Numbered from the stretch's first letter, positions 16,046-24,985 are shown. The stretch is DNA of 35,130 bases from Neisseria sicca 4320 (GCF_000193735.1 NZ_AEPF01000046.1:1-35130), one strand, 5' to 3'. Notes: generated by a model not told the origin, from the letters alone. Translations and numbers: made by a program.

Positions 16046-16858
16046 ATGACGTTTCCTTCTTCAGATCAGCCCCCTGTTTACCGTTGGGCATTAACCTTAT
16101 CTTATGATGGCAGCCGATTTTACGGTTGGCAAAAACAAGCCGGGGACTTGCCTACTGTTCAGACGACTTTAGAATATGCACTCAGCCAAATTGCAGGCGA
16201 AACTATCCGGACTATTGTTGCCGGACGAACCGACACAGGCGTACACGCGGCTGCGCAAGTCGTCCATTTCGATACCGCAGTAGTCCGTCCCGAGCAGGCA
16301 TGGGTGCGGGGTGTCAATGCCCATCTTCCCGAAGGTGTGGCTGTATTGTCCGCGCAGCAGGTTGCCCCACATTTTCACGCCCGCTTTGACGCATACGGTA
16401 GAAAGTATCGTTACCTTTTGGAATCATCTCCCGTCCGCTCCCCGATATTGCAAGGCAGGGTAGGGTGGACGCATCTCAAACTCGATCCTGACAAAATGCA
16501 GCAGGCAGCATTATTATTAGAAGGCGAACATGATTTCTCCAGCTTTCGTGCTGCCGAATGCCAAGCAAAATCACCCGTTAAAACCTTATACGGCGCAAAA
16601 ATCAGCGGTACGCCGCAATTCTTAAAACTAGACTTGCACGGCAATGCCTTTCTACATCATATGGTACGCAATATCATGGGCGCATTGGTTTATGTCGGTA
16701 ATGGCAGACTGAGCGTTTCCGAATTCCAAGCCTTAATTGAAGAACGCAGTCGATTAAAAGCCCCCCCGACTTTTATGCCTGACGGGCTGTATCTGACTGG
16801 AGTGGATTATCCGTCTGAGTTCGGTATCATCCATCCCGAAATGCCCGAATGGCTGTGA
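16046..16858 (+). CDS. truA: tRNA pseudouridine(38-40) synthase TruA
   Basis: A 270-residue cytoplasmic enzyme that converts uridines 38-40 of the tRNA anticodon arm to pseudouridine. Signatures: YDGSRFYGWQKQ, the catalytic motif AGRTDTGVHA with Asp63, FHARFDAYGRKYRYLL, DFSSFRAAEC and FLHHMVRNIMGALV. ATG 16046 is preferred to the in-frame TTG at 16037. Family length is about 265-270. It lies downstream of fimV and ends against an uptake sequence (AGGTCGTCTGAAA) that begins at the stop codon. Confidence 0.96.
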   Translation: MTFPSSDQPPVYRWALTLSYDGSRFYGWQKQAGDLPTVQTTLEYALSQIAGETIRTIVAGRTDTGVHAAAQVVHFDTAVVRPEQAWVRGVNAHLPEGVAVLSAQQVAPHFHARFDAYGRKYRYLLESSPVRSPILQGRVGWTHLKLDPDKMQQAALLLEGEHDFSSFRAAECQAKSPVKTLYGAKISGTPQFLKLDLHGNAFLHHMVRNIMGALVYVGNGRLSVSEFQALIEERSRLKAPPTFMPDGLYLTGVDYPSEFGIIHPEMPEWL

Positions 16859-17022
16859 GGTCGTCTGAAATCTAAATGCGCGCTGATAGGAAATCTTTTT
16901 CGTAATATCCGGATTGTGGATAAAGCCTACGCTAATGAATAAGGCAGTCATCTATACAACATATATATTTTGACCAGACCTTTGGATAATTAGGTTTCCC
17001 GGCTTAGTATGAGCAAATTGTA

Positions 17023-17064
17023 AAAGGTCGTCTGAAAACGCCGGATTGATTTCAGACGACCTTT
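17023..17064 (+). terminator. Uptake-sequence hairpin downstream of truA
   Basis: AAAGGTCGTCTGAAA (17023-17037) pairs with TTTCAGACGACCTTT (17050-17064). It is 165 bases after the truA stop. A single unpaired uptake sequence overlaps the truA stop itself. Confidence 0.7.
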
Positions 17065-17559
17065 GCTTTACAGGAGTAGCCGTAGGTAATGCGGATGCTG
17101 CGTCAATGAAATCGTAAATCCAAATGGGAAAATGCATAATTTCATCTTAAAGATGTAGGCATTTTCCAATGTGCATTAGTGAATGAGCCTATAAATTGCA
17201 GAATTAAGAAATTGTATACTGACTCCCCCTTATCCGCTCATTTAGCTGGGTTAGCCAAAAAAACAACAGCCAATCTCCAAAAACGACCGCTTAAGAAAAA
17301 TGTGTTGTAAAAAATACAAACGGCAGGCAATTCAACATTACATCATGATTTATAAGGAAAATATTGCAACCTTCTTATTGTGGTGCGGGGAATGTAGGGT
17401 AAGGCGGTCGGTAGGGGGAGTGAATAAAGTTTGTTTTTTAGAAAGGAACAATTATAGTAAGAGTCATGGAATCGCTGATTCCAGCGATAATGTAAAGCCT
17501 AAGCGGATTTTATTGGGTCTGCTTAAGTTATTTCTTCACGATAGAAAAGGAATACAGCA
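17065..17559. other. Long leader/intergenic region upstream of the porin gene
   Basis: About 500 bases with no convincing gene. One open frame at 17300-17563 overlaps the porin start and has no recognisable features. The region is AT-rich in its second half and presumably holds the porin promoter and regulatory sites. A run of five G (17414-17418) is present but is shorter than the phase-variable G tracts of porA/opc-type promoters. Confidence 0.55.
17431..17458 (+). promoter_or_regulatory. Putative porin promoter
   Basis: TTGTTT (17431-17436) and TATAGT (17453-17458) are separated by 16 bases, a reasonable sigma-70 pair about 100 bases before the porin ATG. Other AT-rich hexamers are nearby, so the assignment is tentative. 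Confidence 0.35.
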
Positions 17560-18645
17560 ATGAAAAAATCTCTGATTGCTCTGACTCTGGCAGCTCTGCC
17601 TGTTGCAGCTATGGCTGACGTTACTCTGTACGGTCAAGTTAAAGCCGGTGTTGACATTTCCCGAGTTAAAGAAAAAACTACAGTTAACGGTGTAACTACC
17701 AAGGATACAACCAAAACTGCTACTGAAATTGCTGACTACGGTTCACGCATCGGTTTCAAAGGCCATGAGCACCTGAGCAATAACCTGAACGCTATTTGGC
17801 AAGTAGAGCAAAATACTTCTGTTGCCGGTACTGACAGCGGTTGGGGTACTCGTGAGTCCTTCATCGGTTTGGAAGGCGGTTTCGGTAAAATCCGTGCCGG
17901 TAAACTGAATAGCCCTCTGAAAGACAGCAGCGACAGCATCGATCCTTGGGAAGCCAGCGATGCAAATTCAGATGTTTTGGCATTAGGCAAATTAGAACGT
18001 GTAGAAGATCGTAAAGTGTCTGCACGCTACGATTCACCTGTATTGTCCGGTTTCAGCGCAAGTGTACAATACCAACCACGTGACAATGCTAATTCTGATG
18101 ACAAGTATACTCATGATGTAAAAAGCCGTGACTCTTACGGTTTGGGTCTGAACTATGAGAATGCCGGCTTCTTCGGTCGCTATGCTGGCTCTTTTGCTAA
18201 ACATTCTGTTTTGAAAGATGAATACTTGGATTCATTCAACAGAAACACTACTTTGACTGCTGATACTTATAAAGATCACCAAGTACACCGTTTGGTAGCA
18301 GGTTACGATGCTAACAATGTATTGGTTGCCGTTGCAGGTCAATACGAAGGTTTCAAAGCTGATGTAGCTGACGCTAAGAAAAACGAGCGTACTGAAGTTG
18401 CTGCAACTGCCGGTTACCGTATGGGCAATGTAATGCCCCGCGTTTCTTACGCTCACGGCTTCAAAGCTAAAGAAAACGGTGAGAAACAAGGCAACAGCCA
18501 ATACAACCAAGTAATCGTCGGTGCTGACTACGACTTCTCTAAACGCACTTCTGCCCTGATTTCTGCCGGTTGGTTGAGAGAAGGTAAAGGCGACAACAAA
18601 TACGAGAAAACTGCTGGTACAGTTGGTCTGCGTCACAAATTCTAA
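17560..18645 (+). CDS. porB: PorB-type major outer membrane porin
   Basis: A trimeric 16-stranded general porin of the neisserial PorA/PorB family, 361 residues. Residues 1-19 are the signal peptide (...LPVAAMA) and the mature protein starts DVTLYGQVKAGVDISR. Conserved strands include GSRIGFKGHEHLSNNLNAIW, then QVEQNTSVAGTDSGWGTRES, PRVSYAHGFK and YDFSKRTSALISAGWL. It ends in the BAM-recognition aromatic residue (GLRHKF). The predicted surface loops (near residues 40-60, 115-135, 165-180, 215-235) are charged and differ from the meningococcal PorB I remember, as expected under immune selection. The ribosome binding site is AAAGGA. Codon use is that of a highly expressed gene. Confidence 0.93.
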   Translation: MKKSLIALTLAALPVAAMADVTLYGQVKAGVDISRVKEKTTVNGVTTKDTTKTATEIADYGSRIGFKGHEHLSNNLNAIWQVEQNTSVAGTDSGWGTRESFIGLEGGFGKIRAGKLNSPLKDSSDSIDPWEASDANSDVLALGKLERVEDRKVSARYDSPVLSGFSASVQYQPRDNANSDDKYTHDVKSRDSYGLGLNYENAGFFGRYAGSFAKHSVLKDEYLDSFNRNTTLTADTYKDHQVHRLVAGYDANNVLVAVAGQYEGFKADVADAKKNERTEVAATAGYRMGNVMPRVSYAHGFKAKENGEKQGNSQYNQVIVGADYDFSKRTSALISAGWLREGKGDNKYEKTAGTVGLRHKF

Positions 18646-18666
18646 TCTGATACGGTTAGTCTAAAT

Positions 18667-18697
18667 AAAGAGCCTGCTTTATGCAGGCTCTTTTTGT
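18667..18697 (+). terminator. Porin gene terminator
   Basis: AAAGAGCCTGC (18667-18677) pairs with GCAGGCTCTTT (18683-18693) around a five-base loop and is followed by TTG. It is 22 bases after the stop and contains no uptake sequence. Confidence 0.9.
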
Positions 18698-18850
18698 CTG
18701 TTTGGATAAAATGCGGGATACGTAGTATGTCGATTGCAGGCCGAGTCGCATTTATGCCTGGCAAAAAGCTCCGTCCATGCTGCCATTTTTGCTTCTCTCT
18801 GCACGGAAGTAGCTGTTGAAAATATCCTGTTTATTTTAATCTGTTAAATA

Positions 18851-18901
18851 AAAGGTCGTCTGAATTCCTGTGTACGCAGGCTTTTCAGACGACCGCTTTT
18901 T
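18851..18901. repeat. Uptake-sequence inverted pair
   Basis: AAAGGTCGTCTGAA and TTTTCAGACGACC flank an imperfect inner stem (CCTG/CAGG) and are followed by GCTTTTTT. It is about 200 bases beyond the porin terminator, so it may be a backup terminator or only an uptake signal. Confidence 0.7.
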
Positions 18902-18915
18902 TTAGATGGAACTTA

Positions 18916-19190
18916 ATCCGTGGGCAAAGCCCACGTTGCAAACTTTCAGGCGGGCAACCGTAGCGTGGGCTTTACCCGCGAAATATGGCATGTCAAAACA
19001 AGAGGGCTGCAATTTCGTCATTCCCGCGCAGGCGGGAATCTGGAAATTTGAGGTTGCGGCATCCTTGAAATCTTCCCAAAATGCCGAGGCTTGGATTCCC
19101 GCCTGCGCGGGAATGACGGCGGTAGGGAGATTTCAGGCGACCTTGCCTCAAAAATAATTACGGGTAAAGCTCATGCTACGATGGGTCATC
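18916..19190. repeat. Mosaic intergenic repeat block with dRS3 sites
   Basis: Two dRS3 repeats (ATTCCC-N8-GGGAAT) at 19020-19039 and 19095-19114 face each other and flank a roughly 55-base spacer, the layout of neisserial intergenic mosaic elements. To the left are GTGGGCAAAGCCCACG (18920-18935) and an inverted variant, TAGCGTGGGCTTTACCCGCG (18961-18980). No gene is present. A related copy of 19045-19190 recurs in direct orientation near 20204-20340. Confidence 0.75.
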
Positions 19191-19246
19191 CTCATGCAAG
19201 CGGGGCGGGAATGGCGAGTCTAGATTAACCTTTTGCAAAAACCGTA

Positions 19247-19690
19247 CTACTTACCGCATTCGTAGGCCTCGATTTCGCCGACTTTCGGTGCGTATCCACT
19301 ATCCGTGTTGTGGCGCAAATTCAGCCAAATGTCCACCAATGCCCATGCGGCAGGGGCGGCAATGACGTTTTGTCCCATGCACAATACCTGTGCATCGTAG
19401 TCTTCTACCGAGCCGCGCAATGTGATTAAATCATGCGCCGTTGCTGCCCGTATGCCGCTGACTTTATTGGCGGCAATCGCCGTACCTACTCCTGTACCGC
19501 AAATTAAAATAGCGCGGTCGGCTCTCCCTGCCGCTGCCTCTTGCGCCGCAGCAAATGAAAGCTGCGGATAGGTGCTATCCGGTGAGGATAAATCGGTTAG
19601 GCTGTCAACTCGCGGATCGTTTTACAAATGCTCCTTGAGCGCGTTTTTTAATGTTGTCCCGTTGGCGGGGGCGGCGATAATCAAATGCAT
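19247..19690 (-). pseudogene. rpiB: RpiB/LacAB-family sugar-phosphate isomerase, broken by an in-frame TAA
   Basis: From ATG 19690 the minus strand reads MHLIIAAPANGTTLKNALKE, then HL, then a TAA at codon 23 (19624-19622), and stays open to a TAG at 19249-19247, 148 codons in all. The part after the stop is a well preserved ribose-5-phosphate isomerase B/LacAB fold protein: YPQLSFAAAQEAAAGRADRA, the active-site segment ILICGTGVGTAIAANKVSG with its cysteine, IRAATAHDLITLRGSV, and VLCMGQNVIAAPAAWALVDI. The length is right for the family (about 150). I see no good start codon just after the stop, so the product should be lost unless there is readthrough or a sequence error. Whether the ancestral substrate was ribose 5-phosphate or another aldose phosphate is open. 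Confidence 0.8.
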
Positions 19691-20076
19691 GGCTTACTTC
19701 TTGATGGTTGGAAGGTAAGGGGTTTCCTTTGCGAATTTACCGTAATTTATGATATTGCAACAGGGTTTGTTTTTTGTTGGGGGTGTCGGGCAGGAATTTT
19801 CGGCTTATGGAGTGGAGCAGGGCGGGTTGGTAAACTTGATAAGGCATTGGTGTGAAAAGAATTCGTTGGGTCTTGATTTGCCCCTACGGTATTGCAGCCA
19901 AACCTGTCTGTAGGTCGGCTGAAATGCTTATTGCCGTCATTCCCCGTACGGACAGAGATAGGCATCTCAAAATAGCTTTCTTGTTTTCATTCACCTTATT
20001 TCGCGGGCGAGGCACGCGCTACAAACTTTCAGGGCAGACATCGTAGCGTGGGCTTTGCCCAAGGGTTGTTCCGATA

Positions 20077-20118
20077 AAAGGTCGTCTGAAAATTGTACTT
20101 AGGTTTTTCAGACGACTG
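20077..20118. repeat. Uptake-sequence inverted pair, left arm of the inverted duplication
   Basis: AAAGGTCGTCTGAAAA pairs with TTTTTCAGACGAC. The second arm has lost the final C of the uptake sequence (GACTG instead of GACC). Confidence 0.65.
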
Positions 20119-20475
20119 TTTGTAGATAAAAATCAATCCGTGGGCAAACAAGCTGCGGTTGCTTGTTTATTGGGGCATCATCCCCGCGTTGTCAGGAGTT
20201 CGGAAAGTTGAAGCGGCAGCAGTCTTGAAGTTTCCCAAAATGCGGAAGCCTGGATTCCCGCCTGCGCGGGAATGACGGTAGCGGGGAGATTTCAGATGAC
20301 CTTACCTCAAAATAATTCGCGGGCAAAGCCCAAGCTAAGGTCGCCTATTCGTGCATCCTGTGGTGCGGGCTTTGCCCGTAAAATATATAGCGGATGAAAA
20401 TAAGAAGTTTCCATTTTGTCACTACTGCCTCATTTGTATGGACAGGGCATTTATGCCGGACAGGCTGTTTGAGTG

Positions 20476-20521
20476 AAAAGGTCGTCTGAAAATTGTATTC
20501 AGGTTTTTCAGACGACCTTTT
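20476..20521. repeat. Uptake-sequence inverted pair, right arm of the inverted duplication
   Basis: AAAAGGTCGTCTGAAAA (20476-20492) pairs with TTTTCAGACGACCTTTT, with an 11-base loop. Both uptake sequences are complete. It is not adjacent to any gene end. Confidence 0.7.
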
Positions 20522-20684
20522 ATCGGAACAACCCGTGGGCAAAGCCCACGCTACGGCGGTCTGTTCTGTGCAATTTGTAGCGCGGGCTTCGCCCGCGAAA
20601 CAGGGCGAATGAAAACAAGAAAGCTATTTTGAGATGCCTATCCCTGTCCGTACAGGGAATGACGGTAGGTGTCATATCAAAAAA

Positions 20685-20840
20685 TATAGTAGATTAAATT
20701 TAAACCGGTACGGCGTTGCCTCGCCTTAGCTCAAAGAGAACGATTCTCTAAGGTGCTGAAGCACCAAGTGAATCGGTTCCGTACTATCTGTACTGTCTGC
20801 GGCTTCGTCGCCTTGTCCTGATTTTTGTTAATCCACTATA
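20685..20840. repeat. Full-length Correia element
   Basis: A 156-base element bounded by TATAGTAGATTAAA (one base from consensus) and TTAATCCACTATA, in the opposite internal orientation to the copies at 9399 and 27693. It contains GAGAACGATTCTC and GGTGCTGAAGCACCAAGTG, the long-form insert. It is not next to a promoter-proximal gene end; gyrB finishes 110 bases further on. Confidence 0.93.
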
Positions 20841-20886
20841 AATGAATCAGCCGTATTTGTTTTATCTGTCTTGGTTCCCGCCAATC

Positions 20887-20934
20887 AAAAAGGTCGTCTG
20901 AAAACCGGAAATCCCCATTTTCAGACGACCTTTT
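20887..20934 (-). terminator. gyrB terminator (uptake-sequence hairpin)
   Basis: AAAAGGTCGTCTGAAAA pairs with TTTTCAGACGACCTTTT around a 13-base loop. It is 17 bases after the gyrB stop on the minus strand. Confidence 0.85.
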
Positions 20935-20950
20935 CATGCTTCAGCTGCTA

Positions 20951-23341
20951 TCAAGCGTCAATATTTTGCGCAATTAAGGCGTTGTTTTCGATGAAGGCGC
21001 GGCGCGGTTCGACTTCGTCGCCCATCAGGGTAACGAACACTTCGTCGGCGGCGATGGCGTCTTCGATGCGCACTTTCAACAGACGGCGCACGGCGGGATC
21101 CATCGTGGTTTCCCAAAGCTGCTCGGGGTTCATTTCGCCCAAACCTTTGTATCGTTGGATGGACATGCCTTTTTGGGCGTTTTGGAGCAGGATGTTCAGC
21201 GCGGTTTCAAAGCTGTCCACATCGTACTCATTCTCGCCTTTATAAAGCTTGGCACCCTCGCCGACCAAGCCTTTGAGCGCGGCGGCGGTTTGGGTGAGGG
21301 TTTGGTAGGCTTTGCTGTTGAGGAACTTGGGTTCGATGTAGCTGACCATGACGTTGCCGTGCAGCTTGCGGGTAATTTTGATGAAGCGGTTGCCTTCGTG
21401 TCCTTCGATGCGTTCGAGGGCAATCTCCTTTTCGTCAAGCAAACCTGAAAGTTCGGCCAAGGCTTTATCGGCGGTTTCAGACGACGTCAAATCAATGGGC
21501 GACGCGTAAAGCATTGTTCTTAGGAAGAGTTGGTCGACAAAGCGGCTTTCCTGTTCGATGACGGTTTTCGCCTGCAAGAATTGTTTGGCAATATCGGCGA
21601 GTTCTGCGCCTTCGATGGTGCGGCCGTCTGAAACGATTTTGGCTTTTTCCAAGGCAAGGCCGAGCAGCCATTGGTCTTTTTCAAGCTCGTCTTTGAGATA
21701 ACGCTCTTGTTTGCCGTATTTGGCTTTGTAGAGCGGCGGCTGGGCGATGTAGATGTAGCCGCGCTCGACCAACTCGGGCATTTGGCGGTAGAAGAAGGTC
21801 AGGAGCAGGGTGCGGATGTGCGCGCCGTCCACATCGGCATCGGTCATGATGATGATGCGGTGGTAACGCAGTTTTTCGGGGTTGAACTCTTCTTTTCCGA
21901 TGCCTGCGCCCAGCGCGGTAATCAGGGTGGAGACCTCTTGGCTGGCGAGCATTTTTTCAAAACGGGCTTTTTCGACGTTCAAAATTTTGCCTTTGAGCGG
22001 CAAAATGGCTTGGAATTTGCGGTCGCGGCCTTGTTTGGCAGAACCGCCTGCGGAATCGCCCTCGACCAGATAAAGTTCTGACAAGGCAGGGTCTTTTTCT
22101 TGGCAGTCGGCGAGCTTGCCGGGCAGCCCCAAGCCGTCCATCACGCCTTTGCGGCGGGTGATTTCGCGGGCTTTGCGGGCGGCTTCGCGCGCACGGGCGG
22201 CATCGACGATTTTGCCGGTGATGATTTTGGCTTCGTTCGGATTTTCTTCGAGGAAGTCGGTCAGGGCTTGGTTGATGACTTCGTTGACGACGGGACCGAT
22301 TTCGCTGGAAACCAGTTTGTCTTTGGTTTGGGACGAGAATTTGGGGTCGGGCAGTTTGACGGACAACACGCAGGTCAAACCTTCGCGCATATCGTCGCCG
22401 GCGGTTTCAACTTTGGCTTTTTTGGCGACTTCGTTGGCTTCGATGTAGCTGTTGATGGTGCGCGTCATCACTTGGCGCAATGCGGTCAAGTGCGTACCGC
22501 CGTCGCGCTGAGGGATGTTGTTGGTGAAGCACTGCACGCTTTCCTGATAACTGTCGTTCCACTGCATCGCGCATTCGACGCTCATGCCGTCTTTCTCGCC
22601 GAACGCGTAGAAGATTTTTTCGTGCAACGGCGTTTTTTTGCGGTTCATGTATTGCACGAACCCAGCCACGCCGCCGGAAAGGGCGAAGCTTTCGTGTTTG
22701 CCGTCGCGCTCGTCAATCAATTCGATGTCCACGCCGTTGTTCAGGAAGGAAAGTTCGCGGATGCGCTTGGCGAGGATGTCGAAGCTGTATTCGACGTTGC
22801 CGAAGGTTTCCTCGCTGGCGAGGAAGCGCACGGTCGTGCCTTTTTTGTCGGAATCGCCGACCACTCGCAACGGCTCTTCGGTTTCGCCGCGCACGAAGCG
22901 GACGAAGTGTTCTTTGCCGTCGCGGTAGATGGTCAGCGTTACCCAGTCGGACAGCGCATTGACGACGGACACGCCTACGCCGTGCAGGCCGCCGGAGATT
23001 TTGTAGCTGTTGTTGTCGAACTTGCCGCCCGCGTGCAATACGGTCATGATGACTTCGGCGGCGGAGCGTCCTTCTTTCGGGTGGATGCCGGTGGGCATGC
23101 CGCGCCCATTGTCTGCCACGCTGACGGAATTGTCGGCATGGATGGTTACGGTGATTTTGTCGCAATGTCCCGCCAGTGCTTCGTCGATGGCGTTGTCCAA
23201 TACTTCGAACACCATGTGGTGCAGGCCGCTGCCGTCCTGCGTGTCGCCGATATACATACCGGGGCGTTTGCGTACCGCTTCCAAGCCTTCCAGCACTTGT
23301 ATGCTGTCGGCGCCGTATTCTTCGTGTTTTTGGTCAGTCAT
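20951..23341 (-). CDS. gyrB: DNA gyrase subunit B
   Basis: A 796-residue ATPase subunit of DNA gyrase; with GyrA it introduces negative supercoils. The N-terminal GHKL ATPase domain contains VRKRPGMYIGDTQDGSGLHH and EVLDNAIDEALAGH, with the ATP lid residues ADNGRGMPTGIHPKEGRSAA. The TOPRIM domain has LVEGDSAGGSAKQGRDRKFQ at about residue 427 and DADVDGAHIRTLLLTFFYRQ at about 500. The long insert between TOPRIM and the tail is typical of Gram-negative GyrB. The C-terminal tail (GLGEMNPEQLWETTMDP) binds GyrA and DNA. Length is that of E. coli GyrB (804). This protein is the target of coumarin antibiotics. Confidence 0.98.
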   Translation of the reverse strand: MTDQKHEEYGADSIQVLEGLEAVRKRPGMYIGDTQDGSGLHHMVFEVLDNAIDEALAGHCDKITVTIHADNSVSVADNGRGMPTGIHPKEGRSAAEVIMTVLHAGGKFDNNSYKISGGLHGVGVSVVNALSDWVTLTIYRDGKEHFVRFVRGETEEPLRVVGDSDKKGTTVRFLASEETFGNVEYSFDILAKRIRELSFLNNGVDIELIDERDGKHESFALSGGVAGFVQYMNRKKTPLHEKIFYAFGEKDGMSVECAMQWNDSYQESVQCFTNNIPQRDGGTHLTALRQVMTRTINSYIEANEVAKKAKVETAGDDMREGLTCVLSVKLPDPKFSSQTKDKLVSSEIGPVVNEVINQALTDFLEENPNEAKIITGKIVDAARAREAARKAREITRRKGVMDGLGLPGKLADCQEKDPALSELYLVEGDSAGGSAKQGRDRKFQAILPLKGKILNVEKARFEKMLASQEVSTLITALGAGIGKEEFNPEKLRYHRIIIMTDADVDGAHIRTLLLTFFYRQMPELVERGYIYIAQPPLYKAKYGKQERYLKDELEKDQWLLGLALEKAKIVSDGRTIEGAELADIAKQFLQAKTVIEQESRFVDQLFLRTMLYASPIDLTSSETADKALAELSGLLDEKEIALERIEGHEGNRFIKITRKLHGNVMVSYIEPKFLNSKAYQTLTQTAAALKGLVGEGAKLYKGENEYDVDSFETALNILLQNAQKGMSIQRYKGLGEMNPEQLWETTMDPAVRRLLKVRIEDAIAADEVFVTLMGDEVEPRRAFIENNALIAQNIDA

Positions 23342-23496
23342 GGTCTTTATCTGTAAGATTTTTTGAAAGAATTTCTGCTGAGGTCGTCTGAACGACAGTT
23401 GAACGCGCCACCCGGACGGTCAAGCTGCCCAACGGACGGAAATAGACCGTTATTATACCTGATTTTGCTGGAAAATTCAGTGTTTCGGGTGTGTGG

Positions 23497-23544
23497 AAAG
23501 GTCGTCTGAAACCTGTTTGTACTCGGTTTCAGACGACCTTTTTT
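23497..23544 (-). terminator. Uptake-sequence hairpin terminator after the serine dehydratase gene
   Basis: AAAGGTCGTCTGAAACC (23497-23513) pairs with GGTTTCAGACGACCTTT (23525-23541), with an 11-base loop. It begins 17 bases after the minus-strand stop at 23561. Confidence 0.85.
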
Positions 23545-23560
23545 CATATTTTTTCCGTTT

Positions 23561-24961
23561 TCAACATTCCACGACGCGGACGGATACGGGGACGGCTTTT
23601 TTCTGGAGGGTGATGGCGAGTCCGGCAAGCGAGGTTTCTTTGTAGGTGGACTTCATGTCGCGCCCTGTTTGCAGCATGGTTTGGATGACTTCGTCGAGCG
23701 AGACTTTTTTGTCCGTGCCGTCTTCCAGTAGGGCGAGGGTGCCGAGTTTGAGGGCTTTTTCGGCGGCGATGCCGTTGCGTTCGATGCAGGGGATTTGCAC
23801 CAATCCGCCGACGGGGTCGCAGGTCAGGCCCAAATGGTGTTCCATCGCCATTTCGGCGGCGTTTTCCACTTGTTTGGGCGTGCCGCCGATGACTTCGGCG
23901 TATGCGCCCGCCGCCATGGAGCAGGCGACGCCGACTTCGCCTTGGCAGCCGACGTCCGCGCCGGAGATGGAGGCGTTGGTTTTGTAGAGGATGCCGATGG
24001 CGCCTGCGGTGAGCAGGAAGTTTTCGACGCGCTCTTGTGTGGCGTGCGGGTTGAACTTGCGGAAGTAGTGCAGGACGGCGGGGATGATGCCTGCGGCGCC
24101 GTTGGTCGGGGCAGTCACGACGCGTCCGCCTGCGGCGTTTTCTTCGTTGACCGCCATGGCGTAAACCATGGGCCAAAGCTGGGTGTTGACGATTTCGGTT
24201 TCGCGCAGGGCTTTGAGTTTGGCGGCAAGCTGCGGGGCGCGGCGGCGGACGTTCAAGCCGCCGGGCAGTTCGCCGTCTGCTGCCAGCCCGCGCTTGATGC
24301 AGCCTTCCATTACGTCGGCAACGCCGGCGACGCGGCGGCGGATTTCGGCTTCGCTGCAACCGGCAAGCGCGGCTTCGTTTGCCAACACGGCTTCGGATAT
24401 GTCGAGTTGGTTCATGCGGCATTGGGCGAGCAGTTCGGCTCAGCTGGTGTAAGGGTAGGGGACTTGCCGCGTTTGTTCGGCTTGTTGGTCAAATTCTTGA
24501 TCGGTAACGATAAAGCCGCCGCCGACGGAGTAGTAAATTTGTTCTTTGAGTTTGCCGCCGTCTTGACCGTAGGCGGTGAAATTCAGTCCGTTCGGGTGTT
24601 TGGGCAATACTTGGTCGCCGCGTATGTTCAGGTCGCGGTCGGGGGTGAAGCGGATTTCGCGTCCGTTGAGGCGGAGGATGTGTTGCGTGCGGATGCGTTC
24701 GAGACGGTCGGGGATGTCGGCGAGAGGGATGTCGTGCGGCAGGCTGCCTTCCAAGCCGAGCAGGAGGGCGTCGAATGTGCCGTGTCCGCGCCCTGTCAGA
24801 GCCAGCGAGCCGTAAATGTCGATGACGATGCGCTCGGTTTGTACGTCCAGTCCTGATTGCTTGAGGTCGTCTGAAAAGGCAGCGGCGGCTTTCATGGGGC
24901 CGACGGTGTGGGAGCTGGAAGGGCCGATGCCGATTTTGAAAATGTCGAAAATGCTGATCAT
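23561..24961 (-). pseudogene. sdaA: L-serine dehydratase (iron-sulfur type), interrupted by one in-frame TGA
   Basis: The whole span is 467 codons, the length of one-chain L-serine deaminase (E. coli SdaA 454), which converts serine to pyruvate and ammonia. The frame is interrupted once by TGA at 24440-24438 (context ACC AGC TGA GCC GAA). The N-terminal piece, 24440-24961, has 173 residues: MISIFDIFKIGIGPSSSHTV, the regulatory domain. The C-terminal piece, open from ATG 24415, has 284 residues with VAMAVNEENA-like VYAMAVNEENAAGG, SGADVGCQGEVGVACSMAAG and the cluster cysteines in GLTCDPVGGLVQIPCIERN. All other family motifs are intact. The break may inactivate the gene, or the two pieces may be made separately. 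It lies 24 bases after xerC on the same strand. Confidence 0.85.
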
Positions 24962-24985
24962 GATGTTTCCGTTGATTTTATTGAA

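Larger units (their letters stand above)
19691..20684. repeat. Repeat-mosaic region with a large inverted duplication
   Basis: No gene is visible in about 1 kb. The segment 19936-20116 recurs as a reverse complement at 20480-20663. The shared order is GTCATTCC..GTACGGACAG, GATAGGCATCTCAAAATAGC, TTTCTTGTTTTCATTC, TTTCGCGGGCGA, GTAGCGTGGGCTTTGCCCA, GGGTTGTTCCGATAAAAGG and an uptake-sequence hairpin. Between them lie another dRS3 (20254-20273), copies of the GTGGGC-AAA-GCCCAC family, and a directly repeated copy of the block at 19045-19190. This is a recombination-prone assembly of neisserial small repeats. Confidence 0.75.

Noticed and set aside
17410..17420. Phase-variable poly-G tract in the porin promoter
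   Set aside because: The run is only five G and is not positioned between clear -35 and -10 hexamers, so slippage is unlikely.
17300..17563. Possible 87-residue gene upstream of porB
   Set aside because: It overlaps the porB ribosome site and start, has no recognisable features, and the putative porin promoter lies inside it.
18900..20680. CRISPR array in the repeat-rich region
   Set aside because: The repeats are dispersed, inverted and of several families, with no regular spacing and no cas genes.
22100..23356. 418-codon open frame on the plus strand opposite gyrB
   Set aside because: Pure antisense shadow of a highly conserved gene; composition is Phe/Val/Gly/Asp-rich as typical for such frames and no motif is seen.
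24438..24440. Selenocysteine codon in the serine dehydratase gene
   Set aside because: The TGA is between domains and not at a catalytic cysteine, and no SECIS-like hairpin is evident immediately downstream.
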